Shown in pieces: positions 47,318-55,992 of a stretch of 64,000 nucleotides of DNA. Every line of letters begins with the position of its first letter. Positions within the stretch are counted from its first letter, which is position 1. The stretch is from Azophilus sp965220425 (GTDB lineage Bacteria > Pseudomonadota > Gammaproteobacteria > Pseudomonadales > Azotimanducaceae). Both the position numbers and the translations under genes were made by a program. The notes under the pieces are model-generated. The model made no database searches and was not told the origin of the DNA. It worked only from the letters and a program-made list of their open reading frames with translations. The stretch spans positions 2,790,001-2,854,000 of the forward strand of contig OZ244830.1 in assembly GCA_965220425.1 (NCBI GenBank), given 5' to 3'.

Positions 47318-48318
47318 TGGCGGCCCAACCGCTGGCGGTGCAGGTCGGCGTCGTGCCGGCGTGCCGGGCGCTGGGCGTGTCGCGGGCGACCTTCTACCGT
47401 CGTCAGAGGTCAACTCCCGGGCACCAGCAGCCCCGTCCAACGCCCGCCCGGGCGCTGTGTGAGTCCGAGCGCGAGCAGGTCCTCGATGTGCTCGCCGGCC
47501 CACGTTTCGTCGACCGTGCGCCGGCGGAGGTCGTGGCGACGCTGCTCGACGAAGGCCACTACCTGTGCTCGGAGCGCACGATGTATCGGATGCTGGCCGC
47601 CAACCAGCCGGTCCGAGAGCGGCGCAATCAGCGTAAGCATCCCCAGTACGCCAAGCCCGAGCTGATGGCCACGGGACCGAACCAGACCTGGTCCTGGGAC
47701 GTCACCAAGCTGTTGGGGCCGACGAAGTGGACGTACTTCTACCTCTACGTCGTGCTCGACATCTTCAGCCGCTACGCGGTCGGCTGGATGGTGGCTGACC
47801 GGGAGAACTCGGCGCTGGCCGGTCGTCTCATCGAAGAGACCTGCCACAAACAAGGCGTCCAGTCCCAAGTCCTCACCCTGCACTCCGACCGTGGGGCGCC
47901 GATGACGAGCAAGTGCACCGCACAACTGCTCGCCGACCTCGGGGTCACGCGCTCGCTGAGCCGCCCCCAGGTGTCCGATGACAACCCGTTTTCCGAGGCG
48001 CAGTTCAAGACCCTGAAGTATCACCCAGGCTTCCCTGGGCGCTTCCACGACATCACCGCCGCCAGCGCCTTCTGCCGAACGTTCTTCCCTTGGTACAACA
48101 CCGAGCATCGCCATGGCGGCATCGCGATGCTCACCCCGGACGATGTCCATCACCATCGAACCCAGAGCGTGCTGGACCAGCGCGGGCGGACCCTTCAAGC
48201 CGCCTGGACCCGTCATCCCGAACGCTTCGTTCGAGGGATCCCACAACCCGATCTCCCTCCCGAAGCGGTCTGGATCAATCCACCCGAAACATCCACAACA
48301 GGAGAAACTGCTCAGTAA
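47317..48318 (+). CDS. IS3-family transposase OrfB (DDE integrase core)
   Basis: 333 residues from the ATG at 47,317. The N-terminal HTH_21-like part reads CRALGVSRATFYRRQR. The catalytic core shows SWDVTKLLGPTKW (first Asp), LTLHSDRGAPMTSK (second Asp) and NPFSEAQFKTLKYHPGF (Glu). The frame is intact, so with OrfA this element may still be active in protein terms. Its terminal inverted repeats were not found. Confidence 0.85.
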   Translation: MAAQPLAVQVGVVPACRALGVSRATFYRRQRSTPGHQQPRPTPARALCESEREQVLDVLAGPRFVDRAPAEVVATLLDEGHYLCSERTMYRMLAANQPVRERRNQRKHPQYAKPELMATGPNQTWSWDVTKLLGPTKWTYFYLYVVLDIFSRYAVGWMVADRENSALAGRLIEETCHKQGVQSQVLTLHSDRGAPMTSKCTAQLLADLGVTRSLSRPQVSDDNPFSEAQFKTLKYHPGFPGRFHDITAASAFCRTFFPWYNTEHRHGGIAMLTPDDVHHHRTQSVLDQRGRTLQAAWTRHPERFVRGIPQPDLPPEAVWINPPETSTTGETAQ

Positions 48319-48789
48319 ATCGCAATCGTCAGTGTCTCAAAGTCGTTGACAGGTTCCGCGGTGGGCGGCCGGCTCCGCGCCGATTTGGCCGTTGGTGACA
48401 GCTTTCGAGCCACCTGGCCCTCAAGATGTCCATGTATGTACGTTGTGGCCGTTTGGGCCTATCCAGAGCTTGTGGCCGAGTACATGGCATTCGCGATGGA
48501 CAACCCGGCGTGGGTGGCCAAAGGGGGCGAAGGTGTGCTGCTTTAAACGCGACCGTGAATTCGAGCGACACCCAGGCCACTATCAGGGCCACGGCTTGAA
48601 ACTGAATCGGCAATAGGGTCCCTACTCCTCTGCCTTTACGCCGCGCGCCCCCCAGCATATTCCAATAAGAAGATGAGCCTAAACTCGGGGGTTGGGAGTG
48701 TGGAAAGAGGCACGGTGGTGGTCGTGCCGAGTAGCGTTTTCGATGGCCTGTCCAAGGGCGCGGTCCTCCAAATCATAAAGCGCCGGTGG
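48319..48789. other. Non-coding spacer between two IS genes
   Basis: No supported gene. Open frames on both strands are short and low in protein character. The stretch may be the 3' untranslated end of the preceding IS and the left end of the next one. Confidence 0.4.
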
Positions 48790-50102
48790 TCAGGCGGTGG
48801 AAAACGCGGGCTTGGTTCGCTCAGGCGGCCGAGCGGGGTCCCGTCCGATGGTTTGGAACAGTCGGTCACGGGCTGTGTTGAGGGCGCGAGCGGCTTGCAG
48901 GTCGCTGATGGCGTGAGCCTCGGCGTCCAGGTCCGCGAACGTGACGCCGGGTTTCAGATGGGTTTCGGCGTTCGGCAGCGAGCGCAGCTTGTCGTAGGGC
49001 GTGCGCACGTCCCGCGGCCGGTAGACGCGCCGGATCCGGCCGTTGGCGCCCTAGCGCTCGGAGGCGAACAGGCACGGTCGGTGGTAGTTGAGACACGGCG
49101 ACAGGTACTCCCGGGCGAACGCGTCGACCAGGGGCGCGAAGTGCCGCGGGATGTGTTCGTGGCCGAGAAACCGCCGCACGACATTGGCGTTCTTGCCCTC
49201 GACCAGCGCGTTGTCGGTGGAGCGCCGCGGCCGGGACTTGGTGAAGTCTCGGACATGCAGCTTGTTGAGCAACGCCGCCACGGTGTGATTGATGTACTCC
49301 GAGCCGGCGCGTCTCTACGCGACGCGTTGTCGGCGTGGAAGCCGACGACGACCAACGGGAACAGGCCGAGCAGGGCCTCAAGCAGCGGCGCGAGGAAGCG
49401 CTCGGAGATCGCCTCGACGGCGCCGACGAACTCGTACTGGGTGATCTGGTCGACGATGTTGATCAGATACACGCCCTTGGCGCCGTCCCGGTCGCCCTGG
49501 TGGACGGTGTTGACGCGCAGGAAGCCGGGCAGGCCGTCCGGCCGAGGGGCGCGCCGCTCGCCCACCGCCACCGATCCCGCCCGCGTTCCGACGACCACGG
49601 TGCGCTGCGTGCGGTAGGTTCGCGAGCCCCGCAGGTTGTAGATGTGGCTCGCCGAGATTCCGGCCAGGCGCTCGAAGTGCGGGTCGCCGAAGAGGTGGAA
49701 CTCGCGGTGCAGCACGACCCGCGTCGCCAGGCTCGACATCTGGCCGAGGTCGGCGTCCACCCGCGCCAGCAGCCGCACGTCGGCTGGCGTGTAGATTCGC
49801 TCGAAGGGCCGGTCCTGGTTGCCGTCGCGGCGGTCCGCCACCCGGCCTGTCTTGCGGTGTTGGCGAATCAGCCGGGTGAGTTGGGCGCGCGAGTAGCCGG
49901 TCGTCTTCGCCAGAAAGCGTTTCACCAGCGTCTTTGACGGCCGGTCCAGGGCGTAGTAGCCGAGCCGCGCCAGCGTCCGCACCACAAACTTGTAGGCCCC
50001 CGTCCGATCGGTGGGCTGCAAATCCACAGGCCCACTCGCCTCGACGAAGGCGGCGACCTGCCCCATGGTGCGAACGCGCTCGCATTGAAGTGTCACGATC
50101 AT
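48790..50102 (-). pseudogene. Integrase-core (DDE) transposase, broken by an insertion and a stop
   Basis: The minus strand begins with ATG at 50,102 and reads KTTGYSRAQLTRLIRQHRKT, FGDPHFERLAGISASHIYNL, LRVNTVHQGDRDGAKGVYLI (first Asp) and VVVGFHADN (second Asp). Just after that a 20-base insertion near 49,305-49,325 shifts the frame; the next frame resumes with INHTVAALLNKLHVRDFTKS and NALVEGKNANVVRRF (Glu). An in-frame TAG (49,053-49,051) then interrupts it before the tail at 48,790. It resembles the integrase catalytic-domain transposases of about 430 residues. Confidence 0.8.
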
Positions 50103-50317
50103 CTCCTGATGATCCCCGACACCCCCGGTTTAGGCTCACTTTGCGTTGGAATCGCATCTCTACTTTAGGCTCATCTTGCGTTGGACAAGGCTCCCCCTAG
50201 GAAGCGAACGACGGGTACGCTACGATTTGACCACGGCGGGTGGCCCAAGGGTTGCCTAAGCTGGTTTCGCCCACTTCCCCTCAATCACAGAATGCGCGGG
50301 TTACATAAGTAGACGCG

Positions 50318-53300
50318 ATGGCAAAGCCAAGGCATCCCCACAATCGCAGTTGGACCAACGTTCAACTCCCGAATGGCCCCGCCCAGGCCATTGGCGGATC
50401 CATACCCCGAAACGTAACTCGCCTACTGAGGAAATGGTCGCGCTCGAAGGCTGTTGCGGCTTTGTCCGGACTGTTGCTCGACCCGGAGTTTCAGTCGAGT
50501 TGCGTTCGCCTAGAAGCGCTGGTCCACGCATCGCTCGCCACAAGCGCGGGCGGGAAGTCACGTATCAGCCCCAATCAACTATCCGCCACCTTCAACCTGC
50601 TTAGCCAGACTCAGTTCGGCTACGCCGAGGATCCGGCCGAGGACGTCATGGTCTCCAATGTCATCTTTCAGGGTGACAACTACCGAGTCCCGACCGGTCT
50701 CTGGGAGTCAGCGGGCTTCCTTCTGCAAAGGACGCTCGACGTGGTCGACTCAATGCCCAACGAACAGGGCTTTAACGAGTTACGCAAGTCGATAGGAGCG
50801 ATTCTGGCTTTGTCTGATCGGATCTGCGAACGGGCTGGTCTCAAGCGCAATCAACTGGGTAGCGAAAGCCCCCTTCTGGAATTTCCCCCCATTGGCCACC
50901 AACGCCTCGAACGCCTCACCGAACTTACGTTGTTCACGTCCCGTGACTTGACCGAACTCGGCGTCACGCTAACTCAATTGAGTCCGTTCATTCTAAACTC
51001 TGCCAACTACAGGGGCCTTCTGCTCTCCGAACTGGGACAATCCCCGCTCGAAGGTCGTCCCCTGACAGCGCACGGCGTCAATGTGCGATTTGCTTTGCCA
51101 ACTGCCGTGAGCGTGGCGATTCGTCGTCTGGTCATCGATGGCTCGCATGGGACGCCGAATCAGCCCTCCTACGAACTGGCGTTGTCCAGAAGCTACCGTG
51201 CCCTTTTTTCGCGGACCCCCGTACTCGGGGCTGGGAAAATGTCTCGTTTGGCATTCTTCCGGATAGGCACCGTTCACGTGGCAGAAGCTCGTCTCAAAGA
51301 CGATACCGGCACCTCTGTTCAACTGATTTTCATTGTTGACGGTCTAGCCCGCTATAGCGAGTTCGGTTGGGCAGGCGTGTCTACGGTAGACAGCAGGGCC
51401 GTTGAGTACGTTGTTGCACGTATTAGGGATGCTACCGAAGGCGCCAGTAACGGCGCATCCCTAATCGTTCACTGTGGCTGGGGCAGAGGCTTCGCTTTCG
51501 CCTTACCCGAAATCCGCCGGACTGGATGGGATGTCCGTCACATATCGGCTGCCGATCTCGTCACGCTTAGCTGGTGCGGTGAAGTTAATCCTTTGACTAT
51601 CCCGCGGTTGCTTGAAGCCGAAGCGAAACTGGAGTCAGCAGGCGTAAAGCTGCAGAATATCAATGGATTACTCAACCTCTACGCTTGGGCAAAATTTAAC
51701 GACTTCCATCTCGTTCCACATTCAGATCTTCCGGAAAACCTGAGTACGGCAGATGGCACCATCCTCCTAGTGATTGAGCAGAATGCACTCAGACGTCTTC
51801 GGCACGAGACCCTAGTCGACTGGGATGAACACTCCGTAGAGTTGCCGGACGGTGAATCAGTAGTGGTCCGGCGCCACACGAGTAGCGCGATGTTCGCGGA
51901 GGACAGAGGGCGGCCTCTTTATGTGAGTTCCGATGACGCCGCTCACAGGCAGCTCAATGCCGTATACGTCGCTCGTTCGTTCAGACTCTGGTGCGCGGCA
52001 GTCGGCAGCCCCGATCACGACCTCGACCTTCACTACAGGATCTGGGATGCGGCAGTTCACTGGATGATTCGAGTCGCACCCCTGATCGATCATAAGTGCG
52101 GTTCGGCGATCCCACGGGACGTGATCTGGACGATCAACTTGGGTGACTTCCGACCCCGCGAACAGCCTCCCACTCCTGCCGAGATTCAGCTCGCGCCTAG
52201 CTTCCTCGAAACAGAGGTCCATTCCGAGAGCGCACAGATTACGACGGTACTAAAGGCCGAGTTCGCACCTGCTTTCTCAGATCCCCATAACACTGCAGAG
52301 GCCGCCATTGTCGAAAAGCTGATCGAAGGCTGTTTCAAGATCGCGGACATGGAAAAGGCCTTTCATGCAGAGAAACCGGCATTGGTTAATGCGGTTGTAC
52401 CGAATCCGTGGGCCCGCCACATTCACATGTTTACGGCTTCCACGTATCGGGACTACGTCCGGAAACGCATACCACGAGAAGTTCGCCTTATCAACCAGAT
52501 GGACGACGCGATAGCCCGCATCGGGTTGGGTTGGAGGGCACATGAGCGCGCTGCCGGGGCGCGAATCGAAGGAATTACCGAGTGCACTAGTTTCCTCAAC
52601 GCTCTCGCCGATGATGTTTTCAATGAACTCAAGGCGAGTCTCGCGCAACTTGATCGCAGGGAAGTCATCGAGGAAATGCTGCTGAACCATGAAGCAGCCG
52701 AAATCGACAGAGATCAGTGGGACCGGACATCTCGAGCCGTGCTAGCGCTGCGCAACAGTGAAGACAGTGAAGAAGAGGCTCTCGCGGTCATTAGTGAGCG
52801 TCAAGCTCGGCTTAACGGCGCCTGCTTGGCCTCGCGGCTAGCCGTCGAAATCGCTCTTTGTGAGTGTCCATTGCAGGGCGGCCAATCCCCTGGCAATTGG
52901 GACATTGATCGTATAATTGTCCAGACCACGCTACTTTATCGGCTCGGCAATGAGTCAGACGCAATCAAGTGGCGTGCATTGGCGCCCATCATCCTCATCA
53001 GTCCTGCTGGAGATATCCAATTCAGCACAGCGTTTGGCGACACGGTCGTGGAGCCCTTCGGGCGCATGTTTCACTCTCGTCGCATACGTCATCAGACCAC
53101 GCTGTACGAAAAACACTTCGAAGCTCCACCTGACTCTCGAGAGCCAATAAGTTCGGTTCTGGATGAGAGGTTTATGTCTGCCTGGGAAACCGAGTTCGGG
53201 TTTTCCGTCGATGAGCTTATCGAGTTGCTGGACGCCTTGGATCCGCTTGGCCTTGCTCGCGATTCCGCAGTATTCACGATCGATGGGAAGACCCTGCACG

Positions 53301-54097
53301 ACGCGTTGGCGCAAGTGGCAGGGGATCAATGTGCTGCTTCGTTCCTAAGTAGGTTTTCCTTGGTGCATCGTGATCGATGGGATAGAACGCCAGCCGGTTT
53401 TGATGCCAAGGATTGGTATCCATGGCGTTTCAGGCGGCGGCTTTCCTTGCTAAGTCGCCCCCTTGTTCGGCTGAACCACTCGGATAACCCTTGCTATGTT
53501 GTCGCGCCAGGGCTGATCCGAGCCGGTATCCACAACTTAGTCGTCCGCGCGTTCGACGGAGAGCTACCTTCGGAATCGTTCGGCTCGGTCGAAATGAAAC
53601 GCTGGATTGGAACGAGGAGTAGTGAGAAGGGGCACGAGTTCAACGATTCAGTTGCTTCTGTGCTTCGCGAGGACAACTGGCAGGTCCTGAGCAACCTTGA
53701 ACTTCCATCTGCATTGAACCGGAAGCTCGATAGAGACTACGGTGACATCGATGTTCTAGCTTGGAAATACGGCGACCAACGAATCCTAGCAGTTGAAGCC
53801 AAGGATGTCGGAATTGCCCGAGGCGAGGGCGAAATCGCAAGACAGCTCTACGAGTTCCGTGGGGAGAAATTCGAATCTGGGGAGCCTGACCGTCTACTGA
53901 GGCATCTTGAGCGAGTTCGGGTATTGCGTGAACACTTTCCGGAATTGAAGAAGAACTTGGGGATGCCGGAAGACGTGGAATCGATCGACCCTTGGCTCGT
54001 TTTTAGTTCGTCGGTTCCTCTCCAGTTCGTCGAAAAACTCAGTATCAACGTTGCGCCACTCGCCAACCTGCGCGCTCAGCTAACGGAATCTCAGTAG
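50318..54097 (+). CDS. Giant protein with C-terminal PD-(D/E)xK nuclease signature, defence candidate
   Basis: 1259 residues from the ATG at 50,318 (no strong ribosome site). The first 1000 residues show no domain I recognise and no P-loop. They contain LIFIVDGLARYSEFGWAG and SLIVHCGWGRGFAFALPEI, which look like buried strands of alpha/beta folds. Near the C-terminus, GHEFNDSVASVL (Glu1107), DYGDIDVLAW (Asp1143 or Asp1145) and ILAVEAKD (Glu1160, Lys1162) match the order of a PD-(D/E)xK restriction-type nuclease, and a helical tail follows. No membrane helices. GC and codon use are milder than in the IS DNA around it. Cleavage of foreign or damaged DNA or RNA is inferred from the motif and the island context. 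Confidence 0.72.
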   Translation: MAKPRHPHNRSWTNVQLPNGPAQAIGGSIPRNVTRLLRKWSRSKAVAALSGLLLDPEFQSSCVRLEALVHASLATSAGGKSRISPNQLSATFNLLSQTQFGYAEDPAEDVMVSNVIFQGDNYRVPTGLWESAGFLLQRTLDVVDSMPNEQGFNELRKSIGAILALSDRICERAGLKRNQLGSESPLLEFPPIGHQRLERLTELTLFTSRDLTELGVTLTQLSPFILNSANYRGLLLSELGQSPLEGRPLTAHGVNVRFALPTAVSVAIRRLVIDGSHGTPNQPSYELALSRSYRALFSRTPVLGAGKMSRLAFFRIGTVHVAEARLKDDTGTSVQLIFIVDGLARYSEFGWAGVSTVDSRAVEYVVARIRDATEGASNGASLIVHCGWGRGFAFALPEIRRTGWDVRHISAADLVTLSWCGEVNPLTIPRLLEAEAKLESAGVKLQNINGLLNLYAWAKFNDFHLVPHSDLPENLSTADGTILLVIEQNALRRLRHETLVDWDEHSVELPDGESVVVRRHTSSAMFAEDRGRPLYVSSDDAAHRQLNAVYVARSFRLWCAAVGSPDHDLDLHYRIWDAAVHWMIRVAPLIDHKCGSAIPRDVIWTINLGDFRPREQPPTPAEIQLAPSFLETEVHSESAQITTVLKAEFAPAFSDPHNTAEAAIVEKLIEGCFKIADMEKAFHAEKPALVNAVVPNPWARHIHMFTASTYRDYVRKRIPREVRLINQMDDAIARIGLGWRAHERAAGARIEGITECTSFLNALADDVFNELKASLAQLDRREVIEEMLLNHEAAEIDRDQWDRTSRAVLALRNSEDSEEEALAVISERQARLNGACLASRLAVEIALCECPLQGGQSPGNWDIDRIIVQTTLLYRLGNESDAIKWRALAPIILISPAGDIQFSTAFGDTVVEPFGRMFHSRRIRHQTTLYEKHFEAPPDSREPISSVLDERFMSAWETEFGFSVDELIELLDALDPLGLARDSAVFTIDGKTLHDALAQVAGDQCAASFLSRFSLVHRDRWDRTPAGFDAKDWYPWRFRRRLSLLSRPLVRLNHSDNPCYVVAPGLIRAGIHNLVVRAFDGELPSESFGSVEMKRWIGTRSSEKGHEFNDSVASVLREDNWQVLSNLELPSALNRKLDRDYGDIDVLAWKYGDQRILAVEAKDVGIARGEGEIARQLYEFRGEKFESGEPDRLLRHLERVRVLREHFPELKKNLGMPEDVESIDPWLVFSSSVPLQFVEKLSINVAPLANLRAQLTESQ

Positions 54098-54121
54098 GGC
54101 ATCCAGGTAGGAAGGAGTGAA

Positions 54122-54247
54122 ATGATGCGCACCTCACCGCCGGAGCGGGTCCTCGGAAGAAGACGCGCCGAAGAAAACGAAGAAACGGTTACAGGAAGCT
54201 TTTCGAGGAAGACGCCGTCGAAGAAAACGGGAAATTCAGATCGGTGA
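54122..54247 (+). CDS. Small basic protein downstream of the giant nuclease-like gene
   Basis: 41 residues preceded by GGAAGGAGTGAA, one of the best ribosome sites in the window. It is rich in Arg, Lys, Glu and Ser and contains ERVLGRRRAEENEETVTGSF. It starts 25 bp after the stop of the large gene, in the same direction, so the two could be one transcript. I do not recognise it; it could be a leader or accessory peptide, or chance. Confidence 0.4.
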   Translation: MMRTSPPERVLGRRRAEENEETVTGSFSRKTPSKKTGNSDR

Positions 54248-54344
54248 TGGCAGCATATGACGGCCATGTTGTCACCGGGCCATATTGGGGTGCTGAGTCC
54301 CGAGCACTCGGGAAATCATACATCGAATCAATGGGGGAAAGGCC

Positions 54345-54650
54345 ATGAGAATCTTAGCCATCGTTGCCCAGCTGCTCACCCTTGGCGGCTGCACCACGAT
54401 CCGGAAGCCATCGAAATTGGCGGAGCACTATGCTCACCGTGCTTCAGACCAGACGAAAGTCCAGCGTGAAGCCGCCTGGGCCAACAAAACGGGACTCGAG
54501 AAAATACCTCTCTCACCTCTGATCGCGCTCGTTTCACTCGCAGCAGAACAAGGTGGGGTGGCAGCCCTCAGCATAGTCCTTTGGGGTATTCAGACTGAGT
54601 CGAGAGGTGGTCGGGTTTGTTTAGACAGGTTGAGGGCGAAGCTAAGATAG
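54345..54650 (+). pseudogene. Lipoprotein gene truncated by IS3 insertion
   Basis: The ATG at 54,345 has GGGGGAAAGG upstream. The first 17 residues end in the lipobox LGGC, so the product would be an outer- or inner-membrane lipoprotein. The native frame runs to about 54,603, where the IS3 terminus begins; the last 15 codons and the stop come from the IS. The missing part was not found beyond the element. Confidence 0.6.
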
Positions 54651-54749
54651 TTTCCGACTGGTTTTTTGCCCTCGTTGAAGCCGTATCGTCCGGCATGTCC
54701 GGTCCGCCGTCAACTCCTTCGCGGCAGACGCTGGAAAGCCTTGCCTGGG

Positions 54750-54804
54750 GGTGCCGTGCCTTGCGCGCAGGGAGCGGAGCGACCGGAGCGCAAGGCACGG
54801 CACC
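54750..54804. repeat. 17-bp stem hairpin in the IS3 end
   Basis: GGTGCCGTGCCTTGCGC at 54,750-54,766 pairs with its complement at 54,788-54,804. It corresponds to the perfect 20-bp hairpin at 46,349. It lies between the OrfB stop (54,820) and the left terminus. Confidence 0.7.
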
Positions 54805-54819
54805 GCGAAACGCGGGGGG

Positions 54820-55696
54820 TCAGCCGGCGGCGATCGGCAGGTGAGCCGTCCGCCCGGCGAAGTAGACTTCGGCGGGCGTCTTTCCCGCGAAGGCCAAGTG
54901 CGGCCTCCGGTGATTGTAATGGTTCAGCCAAGCGCCGATCACCCGCCGGGCGTGGTGGCCGCCGCACAGTTCCTCAAGGTAAACCGCCTCGTACTTCAGC
55001 GACCGCCAGAGTCGCTCGATGAAGCGATTGTCCATCCACCGCCCCTTGCCGTCCATGCTGATCCGCACCCCCGCCTCGAGCAGCGGCCGGGTGAAGGCGT
55101 CGCTGGTGAACTGGCTGCCCTGGTCGGTGTTCGAGATCAACGGCGCGCCGTATCGGCGCAACGCCTCCCCGACGGCGCTCACGCAGAAACCCACCTCCAT
55201 GGTGTTGTCCAACTCCCACGACAACACGAAGCGGCTGGCCCAGTCCATGAGGGCGACCAAATAGAAGAAACCGCCCCGCACCGGAATGTAGGTGATGTCG
55301 GCGCAAATCACCTCGCCAGGGCGGATTTCCCCCAGATCCCTCAGCAAATAGGGGTAAATCTTGTGCCCCGGCTGCGGTTTGGTGGTGCGTGGGCCGGGGT
55401 GGACGGTGCGCCACCCCACCGCGGCCATCAGGCTCCGCGCCTTCGTGCGCCCCACCGCATATCCCTCGCGGCGCAGGTGGAACATGACCCGGCGACTGCC
55501 GTAATACGGACACTCCATGTACAGCTTGTCCACAACAAGCTGTAGCTCCAGCGTCAGCGCGTCCACCGGCCTCGGCCGGTAGTACAGCGAGGCGCGGCTG
55601 ACGCCCGCCAGTTCGCACTTGCGGGTCAGCGGCAGGGTCCCGTCGTCCAGAATGAACGTTACCTTCCGGTCTCTTTCCAGAGCGCGGAACCCCTCG
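54820..55696 (-). CDS. IS3-family transposase OrfB (DDE integrase core)
   Basis: About 290 residues, read after a -1 frameshift from OrfA; an independent start would be a GTG at 55,566. It contains RKCELAGVSRASLYYRPRP, ICADITYIPVRGGFFYL (first Asp), LISNTDQGSQFTSDAF (second Asp) and WMDNRFIERLWRSLKYE (Glu), then HRRPHLAFAGKTPAEVYFAG. All catalytic residues are present. The frame is intact, but IS1380 has separated the gene pair from its normal right end and promoter region. Confidence 0.85.
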
Positions 55697-55958
55697 AAAA
55701 AAAATCCCGTTCCACCACCAGTTCACCGATCCGCGCATAGAGCTGCTCGATCAGCTTGTCCGTCTCCCGCGACGCCGGGTTGCCGGCGGCATTGTCGAAC
55801 ACCTCCAACAGGCCGTCGTGGGCCTGGGTCTTCCACTTGCTCAGTTGATTCGCATTGATGCCATGCCGAGCGGCTATGGCCCGTACCGTTTCGTCCCCAC
55901 GCATGGCCTGAATAACCACCTTGCGCTTGAACTCGGCCGTGAATTTGCGGCGTCCCAT
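55659..55958 (-). CDS. IS3-type transposase OrfA
   Basis: 99 residues from the ATG at 55,958. The MGRRKFTAEFKRKVVIQAMR opening and AIAARHGINANQLSKWK are the HTH of IS3 OrfA proteins, followed by a leucine-rich dimerisation region (DKLIEQLYARIGELVVERDF). The coding strand carries a run of eight T (55,697-55,704) near its end. Confidence 0.85.
   Translation of the reverse strand: MGRRKFTAEFKRKVVIQAMRGDETVRAIAARHGINANQLSKWKTQAHDGLLEVFDNAAGNPASRETDKLIEQLYARIGELVVERDFFSRGSALWKETGR
55697..55704 (-). promoter_or_regulatory. Probable -1 ribosomal frameshift site (U8)
   Basis: Eight consecutive T on the coding strand lie in GAT TTT TTT TCG. A -1 slip would change the reading from DFFSRG to DFFFEG and run into OrfB without a stop. 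IS3 elements commonly make OrfAB this way. Confidence 0.6.
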
Positions 55959-55992
55959 CGTAGGTCTCCCATCGCATGGAAACTACCTTAGC

